In this document: piece by piece, positions 1-7,859 of the stretch
How the letters are laid out: each line of letters opens with the position of its first letter
How positions within the stretch are numbered: position 1 is the stretch's first letter
Notes under the pieces: model-generated
Databases searched by the model: none
The model's input: only the letters and a program-made list of their open reading frames with translations
What the model was told of the DNA's origin: nothing
NCBI RefSeq assembly: GCF_043641925.1
Contig: NZ_JBHZRU010000004.1
Span: forward strand, 1-64,000
Direction: 5' to 3'
Source: Paenisporosarcina quisquiliarum_A
GTDB taxonomy: Bacteria; Bacillota; Bacilli; Bacillales_A; Planococcaceae
Length of the DNA: 64,000 nucleotides
Translations under genes and position numbers: made by a program

Positions 1-50
1 CGTGGCGACACGTGCAGCTGACGAATACTAATCGATCGAGGACTTAACCA
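1..50 (+). rRNA. 23S rRNA, 3' end (partial)
   Basis: The first 50 bases match the conserved 3' terminus of Bacillus-type 23S rRNA, ending in GAGGACTTAACCA. Only the tail is inside the window; the rest lies to the left. A 126-base spacer separates it from 5S rRNA. Confidence 0.9.
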
Positions 51-176
51 TAATGAATGTGAATGCTTTCAATGAAGATTTATCCAGTTTTGAGAGAGCA
101 ATCTTTCAATTTAATAGCAAATACTGTTGAAACTCAAGGTATAATTGTTATAATTAAACTTGGTTCAACGAAAAAG

Positions 177-292
<116 letters not shown>

Positions 293-393
293 TTTTTTAT
301 TTCTATTAAGAAAAACTAAATTGGTTTCTCCGGGCAATGATTACCTAATCGGGAAAGTTGTTTGAGACCGAATCTATGCTTTTTTATTTCTAT

Positions 394-468
394 TCCGAAG
401 TAGCTCAGTGGTAGAGCAACCGGCTGTTAACCGGTTGGTCGTAGGTTCGAGTCCTACCTTCGGAGCCA
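394..468 (+). tRNA. tRNA-Asn (GTT)
   Basis: Cloverleaf with acceptor TCCGAAG/CTTCGGA, anticodon loop with GTT, a TTCGAGT T-loop and encoded CCA. First gene of the tRNA cluster after 5S; discriminator base G. Confidence 0.97.
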
Positions 469-476
469 CTTATCTT

Positions 477-549
477 GCTTCCATAGCTCAGCAGGTAGAG
501 TGCTTCCATGGTAAGGAAGAGGTCACCGGTTCGAGCCCGGTTGGAAGCT
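477..549 (+). tRNA. tRNA-Thr (GGT)
   Basis: Acceptor GCTTCCA/TGGAAGC, anticodon stem CTTCC/GGAAG with GGT in the loop, TTCGAGC T-loop. The CCA is not encoded. Discriminator T is typical of this Bacillus tRNA-Thr. Confidence 0.95.
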
Positions 550-582
550 TATTTTCCAAATACATACTCGTTATACATAAGA

Positions 583-657
583 GGCCCCTTGGTCAAGCGG
601 TTAAGACACCGCCCTTTCACGGCGGTAACACGGGTTCGAATCCCGTAGGGGTCACCA
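583..657 (+). tRNA. tRNA-Glu (TTC)
   Basis: Acceptor GGCCCCT/AGGGGTC, anticodon stem CCGCC/GGCGG around TTC, TTCGAAT T-loop, encoded CCA. Discriminator A. It is followed by a 157-base spacer before tRNA-Val, the longest gap in the cluster. Confidence 0.97.
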
Positions 658-814
658 TTTATACTTTTTACGTAACTTTAACCAGTACGTAAAAAGAATC
701 AAAAGCAAGTAGTTCTAGGAAATGATCAAATGAGTGAAAGAGCGTACAAACGTACGTGACTGACATGAATGCGTGAATTGACAACGAAATGCGCAGCTTT
801 TCATTCTTTTTAAC

Positions 815-890
815 GGAGGATTAGCTCAGCTGGGAGAGCATCTGCCTTACAAGCAGAGGGTCGGCGGTTCGAGCCCGTCATCCTCCACCA
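815..890 (+). tRNA. tRNA-Val (TAC)
   Basis: Acceptor GGAGGAT/ATCCTCC, anticodon TAC, TTCGAGC T-loop and encoded CCA. Discriminator A. Confidence 0.97.
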
Positions 891-905
891 TAGTTTTTTA
901 CCCTT

Positions 906-989
906 GGAGGGGTAGTGAAGTGGCTAAACACGACGGACTGTAAATCCGTTCCTTCGGGTTCGGCGGTTCGAATCCGCCCCCCTCCACCA
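906..989 (+). tRNA. tRNA-Tyr (GTA)
   Basis: 84-base class II tRNA with a long variable arm, acceptor GGAGGGG/CCCCTCC, anticodon GTA and encoded CCA. Confidence 0.97.
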
Positions 990-1003
990 TTTTTTAATCG
1001 CAT

Positions 1004-1078
1004 TGGGGTATAGCCAAGCGGTAAGGCAACGGATTTTGATTCCGTCACGCCCTGGTTCGAATCCAGGTACCCCAGCCA
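1004..1078 (+). tRNA. tRNA-Gln (TTG)
   Basis: Acceptor TGGGGTA/TACCCCA, anticodon TTG, TTCGAAT T-loop, encoded CCA. Discriminator G, which matters for interpreting the T-box near 34.7 kb. Confidence 0.97.
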
Positions 1079-1083
1079 TTTTT

Positions 1084-1156
1084 GAGCCATTAGCTCAGTT
1101 GGTAGAGCATCTGACTTTTAATCAGAGGGTCGTAGGTTCGAATCCTACATGGCTCA
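1084..1156 (+). tRNA. tRNA-Lys (TTT)
   Basis: Acceptor GAGCCAT/ATGGCTC, anticodon TTT, TTCGAAT T-loop. CCA not encoded; discriminator A. Confidence 0.96.
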
Positions 1157-1176
1157 CTTTTATTTTCATATTTTTC

Positions 1177-1249
1177 GGGGCCTTAGCTCAGCTGGGAGAG
1201 CGCCTGCCTTGCACGCAGGAGGTCAGCGGTTCGATCCCGCTAGGCTCCA
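1177..1249 (+). tRNA. tRNA-Ala (TGC)
   Basis: Acceptor GGGGCCT/AGGCTCC with one G-T pair, anticodon TGC, TTCGATC T-loop. CCA not encoded. Last gene of the cluster; a terminator follows. Confidence 0.96.
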
Positions 1250-1257
1250 TCATAAAA

Positions 1258-1294
1258 ACGTTTGGAATGTTCATTCATTCCAAGCGTTTTTTTT
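1258..1294 (+). terminator. Terminator of the rRNA-tRNA cluster
   Basis: Inverted repeat ACGTTTGGAATG / CATTCCAAGCGT with a 6-base loop and an eight-T run. It closes the tRNA cluster and may also stop the convergent citR transcript. Confidence 0.85.
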
Positions 1295-1319
1295 ATTTTA
1301 TAAATCATTCAAAACGATC

Positions 1320-2201
1320 TTATCCAAAATAATAAGTCGACAACAAATCGATAAATTCCTCCTCTAAATCTCGTTTATTCTTTACCACCACATAAGTCGA
1401 TACCTTAGGAAGCTCAAATAAATCAAACGGTATATGCATGATTCGCCCCTCTAGTAGTTCTCTACGTACGATTGAGTGTGGCAGGATGGATATTCCAAGT
1501 CCTTCTTGAATAAAGCGCTTTGTTATATGGGCTTGAGAAACCTTCATTGTCCGAACTCCTGGTACTTCTTTTCTAAGTCTTATTAAAACATCATCCCAAA
1601 ATACAGGGTGGTGATGGGTGAAAAGGGTCAGTGACTGTAAATACTCGAGACTATCAATTGGAGGTCCAGCTTCGTCGTCATACGCATCTCTAGGACCAAT
1701 TAACAGAAGGGACTCTTCGAAGATCGGAATGGACTGAATATGTTTATAAGTTGTGGGCAAAGCCGAAATACCTATATGAACAATCTCGTTATCCACAAGT
1801 TCTTCGATTAATTGTGAATCTTCTACCCGTATTGTAATTTCAAGTTGTGGATGCTTTTCTATAAATGTGCGTAAAATTGAAGGAAAAATGGTTTCAGCAA
1901 CTAATGGAGATATGGCAATCGTCCATTTATGTCGAAAGCCTTGTTTAAACGCGTGTATATGTTGGATGCTTTCTTCCATTTGATGAAGAATTTTTTGTGC
2001 TTCCGTTACATAGAGTTTACCTGCATTCGTTAAGGTCACCCGATTATTTATTCGCTCAAACAAGGCGATTCCTAAAAACTCTTCTAATAATTTGATGTGG
2101 ATAGTTACGCTTGGTTGAGAGAGCATTAGTTGCTCAGATGCTTTCCTGAAGTTCAAAGTTTCCGCAGCTACTGTAAACGTTTTTAACCATTGTAATTCCA
2201 T
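1320..2201 (-). CDS. citR: LysR-family regulator CitR
   Basis: 293 residues. An N-terminal LysR winged helix (about 1-60, with RKASEQLMLSQPSVT as recognition region) is followed by a substrate-binding effector domain (about 90-293). The stretch RTMKVSQAHITKRFIQEGLG closely resembles Bacillus subtilis CitR, the repressor of citA. The gene is divergent from a citA-type citrate synthase across about 105 bases, the same arrangement as in B. subtilis. The effector is not evident from sequence. A T-N11-A LysR box lies in the shared promoter, so it probably controls both itself and citA. Confidence 0.9.
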   Translation of the reverse strand: MELQWLKTFTVAAETLNFRKASEQLMLSQPSVTIHIKLLEEFLGIALFERINNRVTLTNAGKLYVTEAQKILHQMEESIQHIHAFKQGFRHKWTIAISPLVAETIFPSILRTFIEKHPQLEITIRVEDSQLIEELVDNEIVHIGISALPTTYKHIQSIPIFEESLLLIGPRDAYDDEAGPPIDSLEYLQSLTLFTHHHPVFWDDVLIRLRKEVPGVRTMKVSQAHITKRFIQEGLGISILPHSIVRRELLEGRIMHIPFDLFELPKVSTYVVVKNKRDLEEEFIDLLSTYYFG

Positions 2202-2222
2202 ATGAATGCCTACCTTCGATTA

Positions 2223-2245
2223 ATAATTCTTATTGAATCAATTAT
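2223..2245. promoter_or_regulatory. LysR box between citR and citA
   Basis: Perfect inverted repeat ATAATT - 11 bases - AATTAT, the T-N11-A form recognised by LysR-type regulators, in the divergent citR/citA promoter. Binding by CitR is inferred from position. Confidence 0.6.
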
Positions 2246-2306
2246 ATATCTTCAATTTTTATTATCAACAGAAGGACATATACTTGATATATAGGAGGCG
2301 GTATAT

Positions 2307-3377
2307 ATGTTTCAAAAAGGATTAAAAGATGTGGTGGCAGTTGAGACAAAAATTGCATCGGTAAACGGTGAAAAAGGAGAATTAAGATATCGTGGAGAAC
2401 TTGTGGATAACCTCATTGCAAACGCTAGTTTTGAAAAGTTATCCACCTACTTATGGACAGGTGTGCATAGTAAGCCCTCGTCCTTATTTTTAGAAGGACG
2501 GAAGTTACCGGAGCATGTTATCCAGTTGCTTCGAACTTTACCTAAAAATCTTCAACTTATGGATGGGGTTCGAACAGCTGTATCCGCTTATGCGACGCCG
2601 AATTTTCTGAAAAATTCATCTTATGATCAATCGGTTTTATTAACCGCGGCATTGCCTGTAATCGTGGCATTTTTATATCGTCAAAATCAAGATTTAGAGC
2701 CTTTAGAATCCAATGAAGAATTAGGTCATACTGCAAATTATTTATACTTATTAACAGGGATATCCCCAACTTCAACAGAAGTAGCTGCGCTAGAGACGTA
2801 TTTGATGTTAACGATGGAGCATGGCATGAATGCATCTACCTTTGCTGGGAGAGTGACAATCTCAACTGAATCAGACATTCCATCTGCAATTGTATCGGCT
2901 CTAGGAACCATGAAAGGTCCGTTACATGGAGGTGCACCATCTGGTGTGTTGGATTTACTTGATGAAATTCAGTCAACAGAACGCGTGAGATTAACGATTG
3001 AAAGCAAACTTGAAAAAGGCGAGCGCATCATGGGGTTTGGTCACAGAATCTATAAGACAGAAGATCCGAGGTCGATCTTACTGAGAGAAAAATGTCTAGA
3101 ACTTCAAGGGGATGATAAATGGTTAGACTTGGCTTCATATGCTGAGAAAGAAATTATTCAAATACTCAATGAACATAAACCAGGTCGGAATTTATACACA
3201 AATGTTGAATTTTATGCGGCAGCCATTATGCGAGCTATTCAAATGGATGCCGCTCTATTTACACCGACATTTAGTGTGGCACGCATTGTCGGGTGGACAG
3301 CTCATGCAATGGAACAAATCGATGATCGTACGATATTTAGACCGCAATCGGTATATGTGGGCAAATCTTTTGTATGA
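2307..3377 (+). CDS. citA: Citrate synthase, CitA type
   Basis: 356 residues of the citrate synthase family, which condenses acetyl-CoA with oxaloacetate. Visible active-site blocks are LHGGAPSG (His207) and GFGHRIYKTEDPR (His246). At the position where most citrate synthases have a catalytic Asp in a VDFY context, this protein reads NVEFYAA (Glu301), as I recall for B. subtilis CitA. It starts at an ATG behind TAGGAGGCGG. It is divergent from citR and only 32 bases upstream of a GNAT gene that may be cotranscribed. Because the lineage normally has a main citZ elsewhere, this is probably a secondary isozyme. Confidence 0.88.
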   Translation: MFQKGLKDVVAVETKIASVNGEKGELRYRGELVDNLIANASFEKLSTYLWTGVHSKPSSLFLEGRKLPEHVIQLLRTLPKNLQLMDGVRTAVSAYATPNFLKNSSYDQSVLLTAALPVIVAFLYRQNQDLEPLESNEELGHTANYLYLLTGISPTSTEVAALETYLMLTMEHGMNASTFAGRVTISTESDIPSAIVSALGTMKGPLHGGAPSGVLDLLDEIQSTERVRLTIESKLEKGERIMGFGHRIYKTEDPRSILLREKCLELQGDDKWLDLASYAEKEIIQILNEHKPGRNLYTNVEFYAAAIMRAIQMDAALFTPTFSVARIVGWTAHAMEQIDDRTIFRPQSVYVGKSFV

Positions 3378-3409
3378 TAGAAGAAAAGCATTCGTAAGGA
3401 GATTTAAAG

Positions 3410-3991
3410 ATGACGTCGATTTTAATTCATAACAACGTGACTTTGCGCCCTATGCAGGAAAGCGACAGCGCAGCCTTATGGCGTATAACGAAGCCAGAAA
3501 CGTTTACCCATATGCTCAATCAACTGCAAACTTACGAAGAATTTGAAAAATGGATGGACGCAGGTTTAAGTCAAATGACTACATCGGACGGCACGATTGT
3601 GTATACAGTGGTTGACTCAGAAACGAACGAAGTTATGGGTTCAACACGTATGTATACTATCGATTTTTTGAATAAATCTTGCGAAATTGGATCGACTTTC
3701 TATGGAGAGAATTATCAGCGAACACATGTGAACACGACAACCAAATATTTATTGCTTTCGTATGCTTTTGAGACGTTGGGGTTTATTCGAGTGCAGTTTA
3801 AAACAGATGCTGACAATCTCCGTTCTCAAAAAGCGATTGAACGAATTGGTGCCAGTAAAGAGGGCATATTACGCAATGAACGCATTCGTTCAACTGGCTT
3901 GCCTAGAAATGCGGTAGTCTATTCGATCATTAATGATGAGTGGCCACAGTTGAAAGAACAACTACTAAATAATATGAATAAATATGCATAA
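3410..3991 (+). CDS. GNAT acetyltransferase, RimJ/RimL type
   Basis: 193 residues. N-terminal LRPMQESDSAALWRI, central GSTRMYTI and the C-terminal DNLRSQKAIERIGASKEGIL block mark a RimJ/RimL-like GNAT using acetyl-CoA. The substrate cannot be told from sequence; relatives acetylate ribosomal protein N-termini, amino acids or antibiotics. ATG behind AAGGAGAT. It lies 32 bases after citA on the same strand, so cotranscription is likely though a functional link is not obvious. Confidence 0.8.
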   Translation: MTSILIHNNVTLRPMQESDSAALWRITKPETFTHMLNQLQTYEEFEKWMDAGLSQMTTSDGTIVYTVVDSETNEVMGSTRMYTIDFLNKSCEIGSTFYGENYQRTHVNTTTKYLLLSYAFETLGFIRVQFKTDADNLRSQKAIERIGASKEGILRNERIRSTGLPRNAVVYSIINDEWPQLKEQLLNNMNKYA

Positions 3992-4058
3992 TAATGTTAG
4001 GTTGAGCCAAGTGCCTTCCGCCATTTACAATAGAGTTAAGTAAATGGGGAGGTATAAA

Positions 4059-4967
4059 ATGATGAATAATTTAAATATATCTTTAATCGGTGTACCTATG
4101 GATTTAGGACAAAATCGTCGCGGGGTTGATATGGGTCCTAGCGCAATCCGTTATGCGGGAGTTGTAGAACGCTTAGAAGAAATTGGTCATAAAGTGACAG
4201 ACGAGGGTGACATTCGAATTGCTGCTGCAGAAAAAACAGCACCAACGGATACAAACCTTCGCAATTTAAAAGAAGTGACAGACGCAAGTACATCACTTGC
4301 GAATAAAGTACATGAAGTAATGGAAAATGGTCAATTCCCACTTGTTTTAGGTGGCGATCACAGTATTGCGATTGGAACGTTAGCTGGACTAGGTGACCGT
4401 TATGAAAATCTTGGCGTCATTTGGTATGATGCGCATGCAGATTTAAACACGGGTGATACTTCACCTTCAGGTAATATTCATGGTATGCCTCTTGCAGTCA
4501 GCATTGGTCTAGGTCATGAGCAATTAGTTAACATCCGTGGTTTTGCTCCAAAAATCAAGCCTGAAAATGTTGTCATTATCGGTGCTCGTTCGATTGATCC
4601 AGGTGAGCGTGAATTGATTAAACAAACAGGTATTAAAGTATTTACAATGCACGAAATCGACAAATTAGGAATGACCGAAGTTATGAACAAAGCTATGTGG
4701 TACTTAAAAGACCGCGAAGTAGATGGTGTTCATTTGTCTCTTGATTTAGATGGAATTGACCCAATTTATACACCAGGCGTTGGAACACCTGTACCAGGTG
4801 GTATAAGCTACCGTGAAAGCCATTTAGCGATGGAAATGCTATTTAGTTCTGAAATGATTACTTCGGCTGAATTTGTTGAAGTAAACCCAATTTTAGACGA
4901 AAAGAATAAAACAGCGGACGTTGCTGTAGCATTGATGGGCTCTTTATTCGGCGAAAAATTACTATAA
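4059..4967 (+). CDS. rocF: Arginase
   Basis: About 302 residues, the usual bacterial arginase length. Hydrolyses arginine to ornithine and urea. Manganese-binding motifs are visible: LVLGGDHSIAIG, WYDAHADLNT and LSLDLDGIDP, with the C-terminal SAEFVEVNPILD block. Very close to B. subtilis RocF. An upstream in-frame ATG at 4044 overlaps the GGGGAGG ribosome site, so the ATG at 4059 is chosen. It stands alone between a GNAT and sigW, with its own terminator; no ornithine pathway genes are adjacent. Confidence 0.93.
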   Translation: MMNNLNISLIGVPMDLGQNRRGVDMGPSAIRYAGVVERLEEIGHKVTDEGDIRIAAAEKTAPTDTNLRNLKEVTDASTSLANKVHEVMENGQFPLVLGGDHSIAIGTLAGLGDRYENLGVIWYDAHADLNTGDTSPSGNIHGMPLAVSIGLGHEQLVNIRGFAPKIKPENVVIIGARSIDPGERELIKQTGIKVFTMHEIDKLGMTEVMNKAMWYLKDREVDGVHLSLDLDGIDPIYTPGVGTPVPGGISYRESHLAMEMLFSSEMITSAEFVEVNPILDEKNKTADVAVALMGSLFGEKLL

Positions 4968-4983
4968 TCATATCTTTACATTG

Positions 4984-5022
4984 CCCAGTATTCTTGTAAA
5001 TGAGAGTACTGGGTTGTTTTTA
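4984..5022 (+). terminator. rocF terminator
   Basis: Inverted repeat around CCCAGTATTC / GAGAGTACTGGG followed by a T-rich tract, just after the rocF stop. Confidence 0.75.
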
Positions 5023-5120
5023 TTTCAACATATTGAATGTTCTAAACAATAAATTCTTTTTCAATAAATGTAAGTATTTTGAAATGTATTTTGATATAAT
5101 TAAAAAAATAGATAAAAAAA

Positions 5121-5147
5121 TGAAACCTGTCGATACCTTAGTGCGTA
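5121..5147 (+). promoter_or_regulatory. SigW-type promoter of sigW-rsiW
   Basis: TGAAAC at 5121-5126, 17 bases, then CGTA at 5144-5147. This is the SigW consensus and sits 37 bases before the sigW start, indicating autoregulation. Confidence 0.8.
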
Positions 5148-5184
5148 TAAGTAAGACAGCCGCTTGAGCGGAGGGGAAATCACG

Positions 5185-5748
5185 ATGGATGCGTTGGTCA
5201 ATAAACGAATAAAAGAAGTTCTTAAAGGCGATCAAAACGCATTCGCGGAGATTGTCGAACTGTATCAAGATAAATTGTATCGCGTGTGCTATCGGATGCT
5301 TGGAAATAAACACGAAGCAGAAGATATAGCGCAAGAAGCGTTTGTTCGAGCATTTGTGAACATACATACGTTTGATACAAAAAGAAAATTTTCAACTTGG
5401 TTGTACCGAATTGGAACCAATTTGTGTATCGACCGTATAAGAAAGAAGAAGCCGGATTATTTCTTAGATGCGGAGGTTGCGGGTGCGGAAGGTTTGAATA
5501 TGTATTCGCAAATCGCCTCGACCGATGTATTACCGGAAGACGAAGTGTTGAAAATGGAAATGCAGGAACGTGTTCAGTATGAAATTAGTCGACTGCCAGA
5601 TAAATACCGTGCAGTGATTGTTTTAAAATATATGGAAGATTTGCCACTTCAAGAAATTAGCGATATTTTAGATATGCCTCTTGGAACCGTGAAAACACGA
5701 ATCCACAGAGGTCGAGAAGCGCTACGGAAACAATTAAGTAATATGTAG
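5185..5748 (+). CDS. sigW: ECF sigma factor SigW
   Basis: 187 residues, exactly the B. subtilis SigW length. Region 2 contains YRMLGNKHEAEDIAQEAFVRAF and FSTWLYRIGTNLCIDRIRKKKPDYF; region 4 contains EISDILDMPLGTVKTRIHRGREALRKQ. SigW directs envelope-stress and antimicrobial-peptide defence genes. The ATG at 5185 lies behind GGAGGGG; an upstream TTG at 5164 would put that site inside the gene and is rejected. It is followed 11 bases later by rsiW. Confidence 0.95.
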   Translation: MDALVNKRIKEVLKGDQNAFAEIVELYQDKLYRVCYRMLGNKHEAEDIAQEAFVRAFVNIHTFDTKRKFSTWLYRIGTNLCIDRIRKKKPDYFLDAEVAGAEGLNMYSQIASTDVLPEDEVLKMEMQERVQYEISRLPDKYRAVIVLKYMEDLPLQEISDILDMPLGTVKTRIHRGREALRKQLSNM

Positions 5749-5759
5749 GAGGTATCACG

Positions 5760-6386
5760 ATGAATAGGTGTCCAGATCATTTCGTTCACTATATGCATGA
5801 ATATTTAGATGGCGAAATTAGCCGTGAACATGAACTGGAGCTTAAATCCCATTTGCTTACATGTCCATCATGTCAACAGCATTTGCAGGAGTTAAGTAAA
5901 GTCGTGGCATTTGTACAAAGCGCGTCACATATCGCAGCACCGAATGATTTTACGGCAGCCGTAACGGCAAGATTGCCGAAAGAGCCATCTCGTGCAGGTA
6001 TGAAGCGTTGGTTTCATAGCCATCCCATGTTAAGTGCGGCAGCCTTGTTTATGATTTTAATGAGTGCCACTTTATTTTCAAGTTTTAATGAAGATCAACA
6101 CTTTTCATTTACTAAACAACCGAATCTTGTAGTCGAAGGGGAAAAAGTAATCGTTCCTGCCGGCGAGACCATTGAAGGTGACCTTGTGGTTAAAAATGGG
6201 GACTTACAAATTGAAGGAAAAGTAAATGGAAATGTGACGGTTATTAATGGGAATATTAGCGGCGACAATTATATGGCTTCAACAGCCAATGTAACAGGTG
6301 AAATAAAAGAAATCGATCAAGTTTTCGATTGGCTTTGGTACAAGATGAAAGACGGAGCAAGCGACATGATGTCCTTGTTTGAATAA
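5760..6386 (+). CDS. rsiW: Anti-sigma-W factor RsiW
   Basis: 208 residues. The N-terminal zinc-binding anti-sigma domain has the H-x3-C-x2-C motif at His31, Cys35 and Cys38. A single membrane segment lies at about 89-108, leaving the C-terminal half outside the cell. Known relatives bind SigW until cleaved in turn by PrsW and RasP-type proteases. The extracytoplasmic part carries VPAGETIEGDLVVKNGDLQI, a polymer-forming (bactofilin-like) repeat. It is cotranscribed with sigW. Confidence 0.92.
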   Translation: MNRCPDHFVHYMHEYLDGEISREHELELKSHLLTCPSCQQHLQELSKVVAFVQSASHIAAPNDFTAAVTARLPKEPSRAGMKRWFHSHPMLSAAALFMILMSATLFSSFNEDQHFSFTKQPNLVVEGEKVIVPAGETIEGDLVVKNGDLQIEGKVNGNVTVINGNISGDNYMASTANVTGEIKEIDQVFDWLWYKMKDGASDMMSLFE

Positions 6387-6398
6387 ATGAAGAAAATT

Positions 6399-6427
6399 AG
6401 CCTACCCAATCAGGGTAGGCTTTTCAT
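6399..6427 (+). terminator. sigW-rsiW terminator
   Basis: AGCCTACCC / GGGTAGGCT hairpin with a TTTT tail, 12 bases after the rsiW stop. Its 3' arm and tail are duplicated about 520 bases downstream. Confidence 0.85.
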
Positions 6428-6440
6428 TTGGGGGAAAAAT

Positions 6441-6565
6441 GTTGATTTCCATTTCGGCGGACGCTTTCCGCGGGCAAGACTTCAGCCGCTTCCCTCGCGA
6501 TGCTCAGTCCAGGGTCTTCAGTTCTTGCTGATTCCGCTGGAGTCGCCGCCTACATTTCAATCAAC
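6441..6565 (+). repeat. Dispersed GC-rich element, copy 1
   Basis: 125 bases between GTTGATT and AATCAAC, with inner blocks GGCGGACGCTTTCCGCGGG and CCGCTGGAGTCGCCGCC. The ends are imperfect inverted repeats. The same inner blocks recur, in either orientation, near 36.0, 43.4, 47.2 and 51.4 kb. No protein is evident. It looks like a small non-autonomous (MITE-like) or structural repeat; the mechanism is not shown. Confidence 0.7.
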
Positions 6566-6746
6566 TGAAATCGCTTTAGATAAAAATTCGTTTAAATGAA
6601 ATAAAGTCTTTTCAAGAGAGATTTTCTTACCGTTAAATATGTGGAATTTAACTCATTGTAAAAATTGTCCCTTTTAAATAAGTGTTAGATACACTTACAT
6701 TCACCATTTGTAAGCATGACTCTGCAAACTAAATTAGTAGGAAAGT

Positions 6747-6871
6747 GGTCGGCTATTTATAAAGACTCCTGCGGAAAAACGTAACAAGCTAGAACCCACA
6801 GGCTCAGCTGTCAGAGACGGATGAGCAGAGGAGACTAGCGTTACATATACGAAAAGCGAAAATAGTCGACC
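6747..6871 (-). repeat. Dispersed element, divergent copy 2
   Basis: 125 bases with terminal inverted repeats GGTCGGCTATTT / AAATAGTCGACC (11 of 12 pairs). It contains GACTCCTGCGG like the other copies and has the same length as copy 1, but the middle has diverged. Confidence 0.55.
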
Positions 6872-6973
6872 ATCCTCATTTGTAATGAACTCTTATTCTT
6901 TTATCTTCATTACAGAGACTTCCCCATTCAGGGTAGGCTTTTCATTTGGATAAAGCAGAGTAACAACACTTTA

Positions 6974-6982
6974 TGCTATACT
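6974..6982 (+). promoter_or_regulatory. Extended -10 promoter of cdaA
   Basis: TGCTATACT, an extended -10 element, lies about 40 bases before cdaA. No good -35 is seen. It sits just after the second copy of the 27-bp repeat. Confidence 0.45.
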
Positions 6983-7022
6983 TAGTCCATATGAATACGT
7001 GTAGAAGAGCGGGGGGTGCCAC

Positions 7023-7859
7023 ATGCCGTTTATTGACCAATTTACAGATTTAACGCCGGTAAACGTGCTCGTTAATATACTTGATGTGTTATTAGTGTGG
7101 TTCGTCATATATAAGATTATTACGTTAATAAAAGGAACGAAAGCTGTTCAATTATTAAAAGGAATCTTTGTGATTATCATTGCACGAATATTAACAGAAG
7201 CGTTCGGTTTAGATACACTCGAATGGTTGCTGCAAGAAGTCATCAACTGGGGTTTCTTAGCGATTATTATTATTTTCCAACCTGAATTACGACGTGCTCT
7301 AGAACAGCTAGGTCGTGGTAAGTTATTCGCTCGATCGAATTTGCAAGAAGCAGAAGAGCAAAATCGTTTAGTTGAAGCGATGACAAAATCAATTAGCTAT
7401 ATGGCAAAACGTCGAATTGGTGCACTGATTTCCATTGAAAGAGAAACGGGTTTGAATGAGTACATTGAAACTGGTATTCAAATGAATTCAGAAGTGACAT
7501 CGGAATTATTAATTAATATTTTTATTCCCAATACACCACTCCATGATGGAGCAGTTATTATGCAAAAGAATAAAATAGCAGCAGCAGCTTGTTACCTGCC
7601 GCTATCAGAAAGTCCTTTTATATCGAAAGATTTAGGAACAAGACATCGTGCAGCACTTGGTATAAGTGAAGTAACGGATGCTATCACGATTATTGTTTCA
7701 GAAGAAACGGGAGCTGTTAGCTTAACTTCTAACGGTGACCTTCATAGAAACCTGTCTATTGAAGAATTTGAAACGCGCTTACGCAAAGTTTGGTTTGGAC
7801 CTGAACCTGAATTAGTGAGTAGCTCCAAGTGGTCATGGAGGGGGAAAAAGAATGGATAA
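7023..7859 (+). CDS. cdaA: Diadenylate cyclase CdaA
   Basis: 278 residues. Three membrane helices in the first 90 residues are followed by a DAC domain. The two catalytic motifs are intact: DGA at 175-177 (in LHDGAVI) and RHR at 207-209 (in GTRHRAA). It makes cyclic di-AMP from two ATP, a regulator of potassium and osmotic balance. It starts at ATG after a GGGGGG-rich site. The next gene, cdaR, overlaps its last 8 bases, and glmM follows, the conserved cdaA-cdaR-glmM arrangement. Confidence 0.96.
   Translation: MPFIDQFTDLTPVNVLVNILDVLLVWFVIYKIITLIKGTKAVQLLKGIFVIIIARILTEAFGLDTLEWLLQEVINWGFLAIIIIFQPELRRALEQLGRGKLFARSNLQEAEEQNRLVEAMTKSISYMAKRRIGALISIERETGLNEYIETGIQMNSEVTSELLINIFIPNTPLHDGAVIMQKNKIAAAACYLPLSESPFISKDLGTRHRAALGISEVTDAITIIVSEETGAVSLTSNGDLHRNLSIEEFETRLRKVWFGPEPELVSSSKWSWRGKKNG

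Larger units (their letters stand above)
6405..6949. repeat. 27-bp direct repeats flanking an insertion
   Basis: Positions 6405-6431 and 6923-6949 match at 26 of 27 bases (CCCA[A/T]TCAGGGTAGG then CTTTTCATTTGG). They bracket 491 bases that separate rsiW from cdaA. The first copy is part of the rsiW terminator. The enclosed segment has no convincing gene and contains two GC-rich inverted-repeat elements. Confidence 0.8.

Noticed and set aside
408..1332. Open frames of 70-109 codons across the tRNA genes
   Set aside because: They read through tRNA cloverleafs and their T-loop repeats; no ribosome site and no family.
6387..6599. 70-codon frame after rsiW
   Set aside because: It begins at the rsiW stop, runs through the terminator and repeat copy 1, and has no family.
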